From the IMG/VR virus record IMGVR_UViG_3300035703_000255, positions 1-35,066 of that record: a stretch of DNA of 35,066 nt. The stretch is one strand, 5' to 3'. The position numbers and the translations under genes are program-made. Below the pieces are notes generated by a model. The model was not told where the DNA came from. It did not search any database and saw nothing but the letters and a program-made list of their open reading frames with translations. Every line of letters begins with the position of its first letter. Within the stretch, counting starts at the first letter, position 1. Positions 7,495 to 13,692 of the stretch are shown in pieces. The stretch comes from a virus.

Positions 7495-8076
7495 ATGGCT
7501 GGCAATGGCAGCAGGTCTGGCTCGGGCCGTGCAGCTGGTGGCGCAACGGGTTTCGCGAATGGTGTGCGCCGTGTCGCCAAGCCCGGCGGTGGCACCTTTG
7601 GTCTGAGGGCTGGGAATGTGGTCACCCGGTACCGGCCGGCCACACCTCAAGGCCAGAAGCAGCAGCTGGAGCGCCAGATCGGCAAGGCCGTCGGCCAGAT
7701 CTCTGATGCAGTGAAAGGCATGCGCGAACCGCTTGGCCGTGCCAAGAAGATCGGCCTCAGGGTCGACCGGATGGTGGCCCGTGACATCACCAGGGGCAGT
7801 GAGAGCCTTCGTTACAACAGCGGCAAGGTGCTGGAGCGCGGTAAGGCTGTGATCAGACGGCGCGCTGAGCGTGCTGCAGCAGTGGCAGCCCGAGGGCGGG
7901 CCGCAGGCGCCAGGGCCCAGGAGCTCTACGGCCGTCAGCTGGCTGGCTGGCCTCGTGGCAACGATGCCAAGAGCCGTCGCGACAAGTTGCTCGGCCGCAC
8001 CAAGCCCGCCAAGAACAACTACCGGCCTGGCCCGAATAACAGCAACGGCACGCCGAAGCGCCGGCGGTCTAGCTGA
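7495..8076 (+). CDS. Tagged array protein 5 (MAGNGSR family)
   Basis: 193 residues from ATG 7495; an in-frame TTG at 7489 would add only Met-Ala and break the conserved spacing. Tag MAGNGSRSGSGRAAGG. One of the longer bodies: helical, with KQQLERQIGKAVGQISDAV and an Arg/Ala segment (RAERAAAVAARGRAAGARAQ), then a basic, Asn/Pro-rich tail ending KRRRSS. Composition suggests nucleic-acid binding. No recognised domain. Confidence 0.72.
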   Translation: MAGNGSRSGSGRAAGGATGFANGVRRVAKPGGGTFGLRAGNVVTRYRPATPQGQKQQLERQIGKAVGQISDAVKGMREPLGRAKKIGLRVDRMVARDITRGSESLRYNSGKVLERGKAVIRRRAERAAAVAARGRAAGARAQELYGRQLAGWPRGNDAKSRRDKLLGRTKPAKNNYRPGPNNSNGTPKRRRSS

Positions 8077-8080
8077 GGGC

Positions 8081-8094
8081 GGAAATCTGAGGGA
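8081..8094 (+). promoter_or_regulatory. Recurrent start-associated element, copy 8, with Shine-Dalgarno
   Basis: GGAAATCTGAGGGA, 30 bases before ATG 8111. A strong AGGAGG lies separately at 8099-8104, showing that the element is not itself the ribosome-binding site. Confidence 0.75.
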
Positions 8095-8110
8095 GTAGAG
8101 GAGGCTGCCA

Positions 8111-8455
8111 ATGGCCGGGAATGGATCACGCGCTGGCAGCACTCGCAGCAGTGGCGCACGCGCAGTCAGCAAGATCTCGCCATCGCCCATGCGGCTGAAC
8201 CCTGAAGAGAAGGCCTATGCCCGGACGATGTCCGACAGCAAGCTGCGTTCCGATCGAGCCCGGATCGATGCGTTCCGGGCGGCTGGTTTTGATTCCAGCC
8301 TCGACAACATGCTTGCGGTTCGCGGCCGGGTGCTTTCCAAGATCCGCGATCCGTTCACCAGAGCCATCAGGGCCGGCAAGGAGCCTGGCTATGGCCCGGA
8401 GGCAGGCCTTAGAGAGATGCGCCGGCGCATGAAACGAGCGGCCGGCAAGGACTGA
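8111..8455 (+). CDS. Tagged array protein 6 (MAGNGSR family)
   Basis: 114 residues, tag MAGNGSRAGSTRSSGA. The body contains helical stretches (KAYARTMSDSKLRSDRARID and DSSLDNMLAVRGRVLSKI) and a basic C terminus (REMRRRMKRAAGKD). It has a good Shine-Dalgarno (AGGAGG, six bases before the ATG). No recognised family. Confidence 0.72.
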   Translation: MAGNGSRAGSTRSSGARAVSKISPSPMRLNPEEKAYARTMSDSKLRSDRARIDAFRAAGFDSSLDNMLAVRGRVLSKIRDPFTRAIRAGKEPGYGPEAGLREMRRRMKRAAGKD

Positions 8456-8464
8456 GACACAGCC

Positions 8465-8478
8465 GGAAATCTGAGGCA
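8465..8478 (+). promoter_or_regulatory. Recurrent start-associated element, copy 9
   Basis: GGAAATCTGAGGCA, 28 bases before GTG 8493. GGCAG can pair with CTGCC immediately before the start, placing the Shine-Dalgarno AGGAG in the loop. Confidence 0.78.
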
Positions 8479-8492
8479 GTAGGAGCGCTGCC

Positions 8493-9185
8493 GTGGCGGG
8501 GGCTGGTAATCGGCTAGGGGGTAGCAGTCGCAAGTCCGGCGGCCAGGTTGCTGAGAAGCGAATCCAGGTGCGGGGCAACTTCCGGCCGGTCAACACCATG
8601 GCCAGGCCCGTGAGAGGAGAGAACCCCTACAACCGGTTCAGCGGTCACGCTGAGGAAAATCTGGCCACTGCTCAGCGATACCTGGAGCGCCGTGGCTTCA
8701 AGGTCGACGTCTACAACGATCCCTCCGATAAAGCCATCGCACGAGCGGGGCTTGGCATCAAACAGATCAGCCTCAACCGCGCGCATGATGCTGACTACTG
8801 GTCGAATCCACGCTTGAGAGCGATCGACTACCGGAGGATCGGGCACTTGGCGAGCAGCTCGCCGATGGCGACGCTGTATCACGAGATCGGCCACACCCGT
8901 GATCGGATGAGCCTTAATCGGTTCATGTTTGGCGGTGAGAGAGAAGCTCTGGATTGGAAGAGCACCGTTCCGGGAGCTGGAGCCCGGCGGCTGAAACAGG
9001 CATGGCGCAACCGTGATCTGGCACGGCGGGTGAGTATTTACGCCAGCAGCAACCCGGCCGAGTTCAACGCAGAGGTCTATTCAGGCCGTCGCACCGGTCG
9101 CCGTTATGACTTCCAGGTGATGAGGGCCTATGGGCAGTCTTCAGGCCGAAGGGCCCCGAGCCTGAGGTCGCAGCTCAGCCGCTGA
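8493..9185 (+). CDS. Tagged array protein 7: putative zinc metallopeptidase
   Basis: 230 residues, GTG start fixed by the element 28 bases upstream. The tag is a variant, MAGAGNRLGGSSRKSGG. The body has a zincin signature HEIGH (His 130, Glu 131, His 134) in a helix after SSSPMATLY, and a later NPAEFNAEVY segment (Glu 190 and 194) that could give the third zinc ligand. Similar arrangements occur in metallopeptidase domains found at the C termini of phage head proteins and polymorphic toxins, where the cargo is delivered into a cell. Here it is a separate gene with the array tag. Substrate unknown; a role in ejection, in cleaving host proteins or in head maturation is possible. Confidence 0.7.
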   Translation: MAGAGNRLGGSSRKSGGQVAEKRIQVRGNFRPVNTMARPVRGENPYNRFSGHAEENLATAQRYLERRGFKVDVYNDPSDKAIARAGLGIKQISLNRAHDADYWSNPRLRAIDYRRIGHLASSSPMATLYHEIGHTRDRMSLNRFMFGGEREALDWKSTVPGAGARRLKQAWRNRDLARRVSIYASSNPAEFNAEVYSGRRTGRRYDFQVMRAYGQSSGRRAPSLRSQLSR

Positions 9186-9188
9186 ACC

Positions 9189-9202
9189 GGAAATCTGAGG
9201 CA
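9189..9202 (+). promoter_or_regulatory. Recurrent start-associated element, copy 10
   Basis: GGAAATCTGAGGCA, 28 bases before GTG 9217; the same GGCAG/CTGCC pairing as copy 9, with GGGAG in the loop. Confidence 0.78.
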
Positions 9203-9216
9203 GTGGGAGTGCTGCC

Positions 9217-9924
9217 GTGGCGGGGGCTGGCAAACAACGTGGTGGCAGTAGCCGTGGCACCGGTGGCAGCGTTGGTGAATCAGCGGAGGCCAAGCTCCTG
9301 CGCAGCCTGGAGGATGAGATCCGCTACGGGAAGAAAGAAACCGGGATCGTGATCATGCCCGATGGCCGTGTGGTCCGGGTCAAAGGGAAGCAGCACAGCG
9401 TCAGCTTCCCCACTGACTTCTTAAGAACAGTCCGAGGGGGCACGTTGACCCACAACCATCCTGCTGTTGCTGATGGCCGTTCACAAGCTGCTAAGCGAGC
9501 TCAGTTGGCACGGGCTGGCCGGCTTACCAGTGGGTTTAGTGGTGCCGATCTATCGATCGCTGAACGCTTCGGCCTACGCGAGATGCGAGCTGTTGGTGAA
9601 ACGAGGAACTACAGCTACCGGCCCGGAGGTGGCAGGGCTGGAGCGGCATCCGCTTACAAGCTCTACGACCGGCTGAATACGGCGCAAGCCAAGGCGATGT
9701 ATCAGCAGCAAAAGATGAAATGGGCGCGGCGTTTGCAGGCTGCTGAGCGTGCTGGTGACACCGCCAAGGTCGACAGGATCGCCAAAGGTTGGGGGAAGGC
9801 CAAGCAAGCGATTAACGCTGGCTTCACGTACATCGTCGTCAACCAAAACATGCGCAGCCTTAGGCAGGCCGGCTTCGACATCACAGCCCGCCGTGGTAGG
9901 CCGCTGGTGACGGTCAAGCGCTGA
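9217..9924 (+). CDS. Tagged array protein 8: JAMM-like metallopeptidase candidate
   Basis: 235 residues, GTG start, variant tag MAGAGKQRGGSSRGTGG close to array protein 7. The central part has THNHP (His 79 and 81) and SGAD (Ser 108, Asp 111) with an upstream Glu in KETGIVI (Glu 41), the order expected of a JAMM/MPN zinc site (Glu, HxH, SxxD). The HxH-to-Ser distance is longer than the canonical seven residues, so an insertion must be assumed. The following RFGLREMRAVG segment resembles domains seen at the ends of MuF-type head proteins. The C-terminal half is helical and basic. An enzyme-like cargo is likely; the exact activity is not certain. Confidence 0.6.
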   Translation: MAGAGKQRGGSSRGTGGSVGESAEAKLLRSLEDEIRYGKKETGIVIMPDGRVVRVKGKQHSVSFPTDFLRTVRGGTLTHNHPAVADGRSQAAKRAQLARAGRLTSGFSGADLSIAERFGLREMRAVGETRNYSYRPGGGRAGAASAYKLYDRLNTAQAKAMYQQQKMKWARRLQAAERAGDTAKVDRIAKGWGKAKQAINAGFTYIVVNQNMRSLRQAGFDITARRGRPLVTVKR

Positions 9925-9929
9925 TCCTG

Positions 9930-9943
9930 GGAAACCTGAGGCA
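9930..9943 (+). promoter_or_regulatory. Recurrent start-associated element, copy 11
   Basis: GGAAACCTGAGGCA, 28 bases before ATG 9958, an untagged gene. CTGA-GGCA-TCAG forms a tight hairpin. Confidence 0.78.
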
Positions 9944-9957
9944 TCAGACCCGGCGCC

Positions 9958-10440
9958 ATGGCCATTCAGCCCCTGAACGCTCTCTGGCGCGAGTCCGATC
10001 GTGAGGCGATCCGCCAGTACGCCGCCATCCCCGTCACCGAATCGGGGATGCAGCACCTGGTGAGCGCGCTCAACAGCGTCGCCACCCTCAGCCCAGCCAC
10101 CGTGACGCAGTGCCGGGCCTGGATCGATGAGGCCACCACCCTGGAAGCCTCCTACGCCGCCAAGGTGGCAGCCGGTAACGCCCACCTCGACTCAGCCAAG
10201 ACCTACGAGGGCCTGCGGCCCGGCGCGGAACCCACCCGGGAGGACATGCTCCGGCAGGTGGACGTGCTCCAGTACGACATCGAGACCCTCTACAAGGTGC
10301 GGATCACGGCCGGTGACGGCCAGATGGCAACGGCCAACGGTGCCAGCGGCGCGCGGATCGCTGATCTGCAGGTGAAGGTGCTGCAGGCCGTGGGCCTGGG
10401 TGACTACGTGCAGAGCACTGGCGTTCTGATGCGCAGCTGA
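9958..10440 (+). CDS. Head-tail connector candidate, unknown family
   Basis: 160 residues, no array tag, mainly helical (DREAIRQYAAIPVTESGMQ, QCRAWIDEATTLEASYAAKV, REDMLRQVDVLQYDIETLYK). The base composition and codon use look like the structural genes rather than the tagged genes. A small helical protein between the head genes and the neck gene at 11199 would fit a head-completion adaptor, but I do not recognise the family and this is position-based inference. Confidence 0.6.
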   Translation: MAIQPLNALWRESDREAIRQYAAIPVTESGMQHLVSALNSVATLSPATVTQCRAWIDEATTLEASYAAKVAAGNAHLDSAKTYEGLRPGAEPTREDMLRQVDVLQYDIETLYKVRITAGDGQMATANGASGARIADLQVKVLQAVGLGDYVQSTGVLMRS

Positions 10441-10442
10441 GC

Positions 10443-10456
10443 GGAAACCTGAAGCA
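10443..10456 (+). promoter_or_regulatory. Recurrent start-associated element, copy 12, with Shine-Dalgarno
   Basis: GGAAACCTGAAGCA, 29 bases before ATG 10472. A separate AGGAG (10461-10465) sits at normal Shine-Dalgarno distance. Confidence 0.75.
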
Positions 10457-10471
10457 GTAGAGGAGCGATTG

Positions 10472-10720
10472 ATGGCTGGGAATGGCGGCCGTGGGGGCTC
10501 TGGGAGGTCAGCCGGAGGGGTCGCGAAGTCGTCGCCACCCGGGGCCAGGTTTCTGGCGAGGAAGTACGGGCTGACGGGGGCCGAATCAGCCCGTTTGGCC
10601 CGTAACCCGAGCCAGGATCGAATCGTGGCGGCCCATGACCGTTGGCGAGATGCCAATGGCTTGCCAGCTACCAACTCTCCAGTCTCAAGGCGCAAGCTGC
10701 TTGACATGCTGCGCAGCTGA
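10472..10720 (+). CDS. Tagged array protein 9 (MAGNGSR family, shortest)
   Basis: 82 residues from ATG 10472 (the TTG three bases earlier is not needed). The tag MAGNGGRGGSGRSAGG has Gly for Ser at position 6. The short body has two helical patches (RFLARKYGLTGAESARLARN and SPVSRRKLLDMLRS) resembling a small DNA-binding or scaffold-like helix pair, without a recognised family. The stop overlaps the ATG of the next gene (TGATG), so this tagged gene is coupled to an untagged structural gene. Confidence 0.7.
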   Translation: MAGNGGRGGSGRSAGGVAKSSPPGARFLARKYGLTGAESARLARNPSQDRIVAAHDRWRDANGLPATNSPVSRRKLLDMLRS

Positions 10721-11202
10721 TGCCCTCCCCTTTTGCGCCATACGCCAACCTTCGGCTCCGCTTTGAGCGTCGATCGGCTGCGATCCCCAACTTCCGCGAT
10801 GGCAGCCGAGTGCCGACTGAGATCGTGGTGATCGATGCCTGGGCCCGCAGCACATCCGAGGGTGGTGGTGAACAGCAGGCCGGCGGCCTTGCCCTGGGCT
10901 CCTTCGGCCTCTCGGGCTTCCTGGTGCGTTACGCCATCCTCCCGCCCGGATCGGATTGGCTCAGCCTGGGGATGACCTGGGAGTGGACGGAGACCGGTCT
11001 GCGGCCGCAGGGCCTGCAAGCCGGCGACAAGCTCCAGGCCTGCTGGGGTGATCTGAGCGGCCTGCCGGCGGTGGATGACGCCGAGATGGGCTGGCTCACC
11101 CTCAGCCAGATCAGCCACCCCTACGGCAGTGGCGGCATCGGTGCGAAGCTCCGCGCAGCAGCTGGGGACAAGTTTGCCGGCGTCTTCTCCGAGAGCCGAT
11201 GA
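10720..11202 (+). CDS. Neck/head-closure candidate, unknown family
   Basis: 160 residues, no tag, predicted mostly beta (NLRLRFERRSAAIPNF, TEIVVIDAWARS, GMTWEWTETGL) with a Gly-rich C terminus. ATG overlaps the preceding stop and its own stop overlaps the start of the gp10-like gene, so it is in a coupled neck block. Position and fold suggest a stopper or head-closure role; inference only. Confidence 0.6.
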   Translation: MPSPFAPYANLRLRFERRSAAIPNFRDGSRVPTEIVVIDAWARSTSEGGGEQQAGGLALGSFGLSGFLVRYAILPPGSDWLSLGMTWEWTETGLRPQGLQAGDKLQACWGDLSGLPAVDDAEMGWLTLSQISHPYGSGGIGAKLRAAAGDKFAGVFSESR

Positions 11203-11654
11203 GCAAGTTCACGGTCAAGTTCAACGTTCCCCTGTCGCAGCGAGCGGAAGAGGCCTCGATCACGGCAGCCAAGGTGGTGTTTGCCGAGCTCAATGGCCGC
11301 TTCCAGGCCGCGATCGGCTCCAAGGTGTGGAGCTGGCCCCGGCAGACCGTGCGCAGCAACGGCCGCAGCGTGAGCAGTCCGCGCACGATCGTCGATACCG
11401 GTGTTCTGCGTCAGAGCAACAACTTCCAGGTGAACGGCTACGAGGGGACGTTCCGCTGGACCACTAACTACGCCTCGTTCGTGCATGAGGGGGCCACGAT
11501 CAAGCCATACGGCAACCAGAAGGCCAAGTCGGTGTACCTGCCGCCTCGGCCCTGGACGTCGGCTGTGCTCGGCACCGAGCAGATTTCAGGCGTGGAGCCG
11601 TATGACTTCGCGGCGCGGTTCAAGGACGTCTGGCTGAAAGCCCTGAAGCTCTGA
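11199..11654 (+). CDS. HK97 gp10-like neck (tail completion) protein
   Basis: 151 residues. The features IVDTGVLRQSNNF, then WTTNYASFVHEG and LPPRPWTSAV are characteristic of the HK97 gp10 / SPP1 gp16-16.1 neck family: a helical N terminus, a DTG.LR motif, an aromatic YA..VH.G strand and a Pro-Arg-Pro-Trp segment. It joins the head connector to the tail. It overlaps the previous gene by four bases (ATGA), consistent with coupled translation. Confidence 0.75.
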   Translation: MSKFTVKFNVPLSQRAEEASITAAKVVFAELNGRFQAAIGSKVWSWPRQTVRSNGRSVSSPRTIVDTGVLRQSNNFQVNGYEGTFRWTTNYASFVHEGATIKPYGNQKAKSVYLPPRPWTSAVLGTEQISGVEPYDFAARFKDVWLKALKL

Positions 11655-11657
11655 GCG

Positions 11658-11671
11658 GGAAACCTGAGGCA
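11658..11671 (+). promoter_or_regulatory. Recurrent start-associated element, copy 13
   Basis: Exact GGAAACCTGAGGCA, 28 bases before ATG 11686, part of the perfect hairpin annotated next. Confidence 0.82.
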
Positions 11672-11685
11672 TTGGCGTCAGGTTT
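11660..11685 (+). promoter_or_regulatory. Perfect 8-bp hairpin ending at the start codon
   Basis: AAACCTGA (11660-11667), 10-base loop, TCAGGTTT (11678-11685), immediately followed by ATG 11686. The left arm is the recurrent element. It is the longest version of the pairing seen in copies 5, 6 and 11. Confidence 0.7.
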
Positions 11686-12174
11686 ATGGCTGGCAACGGC
11701 TCTCGTGGGGGCAGCAGCCGCAGCAGTGGCGGCACGACCAGCGCAGCGCCGAAGGCTGTCAAGGGGCCCCAGAAGGTCGACTTCAACGGTGCCATGCGCA
11801 TCGCGGCCGACCAGGTGCGCGCCGAAGGTCGACTGCGCGCGAACCAGTATTCGTTCAACGGCAATGGCGCCTGGGCGCAAAGCCGTGATCGGTATTACGC
11901 CAAGTCCACCACAGAAGGTCTGGCGCGCGAGGCAGTGAGAGGCCGGTTGAGCGAGTACCGGCGCATTCAGGCCCAATCACGGTTCCCCAACTACAACCAG
12001 GCAGCAACGCCGGAATCGGCGGCCCGATACAGATCCGCATTGCCCGGCAAGCGCGCTGAGGTAATGCGCGCCGTCAGGACAGCACGTGCATTCCGGCCCC
12101 GCTATCTCGGCGAGCTGCAGCAGCGCTATGAAGCCCGGCAGAGGCAGAACGCATCGCGGCGTTCGAGGCGTTGA
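11686..12174 (+). CDS. Tagged array protein 10 (MAGNGSR family)
   Basis: 162 residues, tag MAGNGSRGGSSRSSGG, then a short linker (TTSAAPKAVKG) and a long Arg/Ala/Gln/Tyr-rich body (RIAADQVRAEGRLRANQYSF, LSEYRRIQAQSRFPNYNQ) ending in an Arg-rich tail (ARQRQNASRRSRR). Separated from the rest of the array by three untagged neck genes, which shows that tagged genes are inserted among structural genes rather than forming one block. No recognised domain. Confidence 0.72.
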   Translation: MAGNGSRGGSSRSSGGTTSAAPKAVKGPQKVDFNGAMRIAADQVRAEGRLRANQYSFNGNGAWAQSRDRYYAKSTTEGLAREAVRGRLSEYRRIQAQSRFPNYNQAATPESAARYRSALPGKRAEVMRAVRTARAFRPRYLGELQQRYEARQRQNASRRSRR

Positions 12175-12193
12175 GAGCGTGGAAGTTTGAGCC

Positions 12194-12207
12194 GGAAAGC
12201 TGGCTTA
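12194..12207 (+). promoter_or_regulatory. Recurrent start-associated element, copy 14
   Basis: GGAAAGCTGGCTTA, 31 bases before GTG 12225 (tail chaperone). Confidence 0.7.
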
Positions 12208-12224
12208 CATGACCCCCGTGCGGC

Positions 12225-12986
12225 GTGAGCAAACAGCTTCCGTTCAAGGTTCAGCCCAAGCAAGCCACCGTCACCGTCGGAAACCCTGACATCGGCGAGC
12301 TGGAGTTTCCCCGCTACGGCTCTCTGAAGTGGTTCGAGCGTGATGCGCTCCGTCAGGCCGATCAGGGCTTCTCTCTGTTCAAGGAATCGGCCCTGGTCGC
12401 TGCGCCGATCGCCAAGGAGGAGGGATTCACTCACGTCGAGGCTCACACAATGGTGACCCGGATCCTGGGGGCCTCCCTCGGCGTCGCGACGGTGCTCGAC
12501 AGCAAGGAGCTGGAGGTGCGCGCCAAATACAGCGCCGGTCTCAGCACCCTGTCCGACGCAACGCTGGCCTGGAACGATCGGCGCCAGATCGCCGGCGTCA
12601 CAGCCGTGATCGCCAACCGCCTAGAGGGTTGCGCCGACTGGTCAGAAGCGGACACACGGGCGCTGGGTGAGCAGCTGATCGCTGCGATCTACGGCTTCGT
12701 GCAGGCAGAGGAGGCCGGCCAGCAGGAGGAGGTCAACCCTGATGAGGAGCAGCGCAAGCTGGCAGAAGACCTGGGAAAATTGCGGCCGGCACCTGGCACC
12801 CCCCCTCCGAACCCGACTGGGGGCGGATCTACTGGCGACTCCGAACCCTCTACCCCGGAGCCAGTGAGTTCGGGCCAGACCGCTTTGGATCTAACCCCAT
12901 CGCCTACATCCTCGGCGCCCTCGAAGCCGGCGAAAGGCAAGAGCGCGAGCGACTCCAGTGTTACGAGCTCCCCATCGCCCAGCTGA
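12225..12986 (+). CDS. Tail assembly chaperone, unshifted product (G-like)
   Basis: 253 residues from GTG 12225. The first 185 residues (to 12779) are a helical domain beginning SKQLPFKVQPKQATVTVG, typical in size and place for the G-type chaperone that coats the tape measure before tube assembly. The remaining 68 residues are Ser/Pro/Thr-rich and look like the by-product of an overlapping frame, because the -1 frame here encodes a compact protein sequence. Upstream of the tube and tape measure genes as expected. Most ribosomes should end here; a fraction shift into the GT product. Confidence 0.8.
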   Translation: MSKQLPFKVQPKQATVTVGNPDIGELEFPRYGSLKWFERDALRQADQGFSLFKESALVAAPIAKEEGFTHVEAHTMVTRILGASLGVATVLDSKELEVRAKYSAGLSTLSDATLAWNDRRQIAGVTAVIANRLEGCADWSEADTRALGEQLIAAIYGFVQAEEAGQQEEVNPDEEQRKLAEDLGKLRPAPGTPPPNPTGGGSTGDSEPSTPEPVSSGQTALDLTPSPTSSAPSKPAKGKSASDSSVTSSPSPS

Positions 12987-13426
12987 CGACGCTCAGCGCC
13001 AACCAGGCTCGGGACCCCAAGAAACAGCGCAAGCCATTCGAGATCAATGACTTCTGCTTCTTCAAAGCGGTCGACATGGAGGATCGGCCGTCTGCTGCTG
13101 CAGGTGCGGCGATGGTGGAGCTGGAACGTCGTGGGCTTCTGCCGGCGTTTTCTCTCTCGTTCTTCAAGCCGCTATCGGCCGCAGCCGATCCCCTGAAGAC
13201 GCCATCACGCCTGGGCTGGATCGGCGATGACGTGCTCCTGCTGGCCCCCTACCAACCGGATGAAGGGCACTGGTGTGGGTTCCTCATTGCTGAGGCGGAG
13301 GCTGGTGGTCAGATTCGCCAGCTGCGTTCAGAGGATGGCGAGACGATCGAGCTGCTGGTTCCTGCGTCTGTCGCCACCGCTGGAGCAGTGATGGCGGAGG
13401 AAGGTTTGAGCCTTCCCATTGTTTGA
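12225..13426 (+). CDS. Tail assembly chaperone frameshift fusion (GT-like)
   Basis: Produced by a -1 shift at GGGAAAA (12773-12779). Residues 1-185 are read from 12225-12779, then the frame resumes at 12779 and runs open to the TGA at 13424-13426, giving about 400 residues. The shifted part reads naturally (DWGRIYWRLRTLYPGASEF, NPIAYILGALEAGERQ, PFEINDFCFFKAVDMEDR). The codons from 12779 were followed to 13076 without a stop. G/GT pairs with a -1 site are well known in siphophages (lambda uses GGGAAAG). GT links the chaperone-coated tape measure to tail tube subunits. Confidence 0.82.
12773..12779 (+). other. Slippery heptamer GGGAAAA for -1 frameshift
   Basis: In the frame of 12225 the bases read CTG GGA AAA, that is G GGA AAA, an X-XXY-YYZ heptamer in correct phase. 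It differs from the lambda site by one base in the last position. Confidence 0.85.
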
Positions 13427-13601
13427 TCTCGGCCAGAACGGCATTGCGGCGGCCTTCGGCTTCTGCGATCGAGCGGAAATAGCCAAGGCTGATGCGCTTG
13501 CCGCGCCATTGGATGCGTGCCTGGAACGGCCGTTGCTTGTTGTGGGGGCAGAACGAAACACCCGGCGGATAGCAGCGGCCACTCAAGGGCTTACGGGTCA
13601 C
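13284..13601 (-). CDS. Antisense AP2-like DNA-binding domain protein
   Basis: 105 residues on the minus strand, GTG start at 13601. Residues 14-60 (GVSFCPHNKQRPFQARIQW then GKRISLGYFRSIAEAEGRRN) match the AP2/integrase-type DNA-binding domain pattern (GV......KW.A.I...GK...LG.F....EA...). The C-terminal 40 residues lie antisense to the end of the GT frame and look less structured. It fills most of the 266-base gap between the chaperone and the tail tube gene. AP2 domains in phages often belong to HNH homing endonucleases; no HNH motif is visible, so it may be a remnant or a small regulator. Confidence 0.6.
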   Translation of the reverse strand: MTRKPLSGRCYPPGVSFCPHNKQRPFQARIQWRGKRISLGYFRSIAEAEGRRNAVLAEIKQWEGSNLPPPSLLQRWRQTQEPAARSSRHPLNAAGESDHQPPPQQ

Positions 13602-13692
13602 GGTGGTGACTTGGTTTGCCGTGCATCCCTAAGCCACTTGCTCGGCTCAGGCGATCAGGACCGATAAGGGCGAACCCGTCGTTGTCCGCAAC

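Noticed and set aside
8656-8668. GGAAAATCTGGCC inside array protein 7 as another element copy
   Set aside because: It has an extra A in the core, lies within a gene, and has no start codon at the right distance.
5687-11671. Reading the GGAAACCTGAGGCA element as a Shine-Dalgarno
   Set aside because: Its GAGG lies 17-20 bases from the start, beyond normal spacing, and some genes have an additional AGGAG(G) at the right place.
13419-13667. Plus-strand ORF in the gap after the tail chaperone
   Set aside because: It is the complement of the AP2-like minus-strand ORF, which has a recognisable domain; the plus-strand translation has none.
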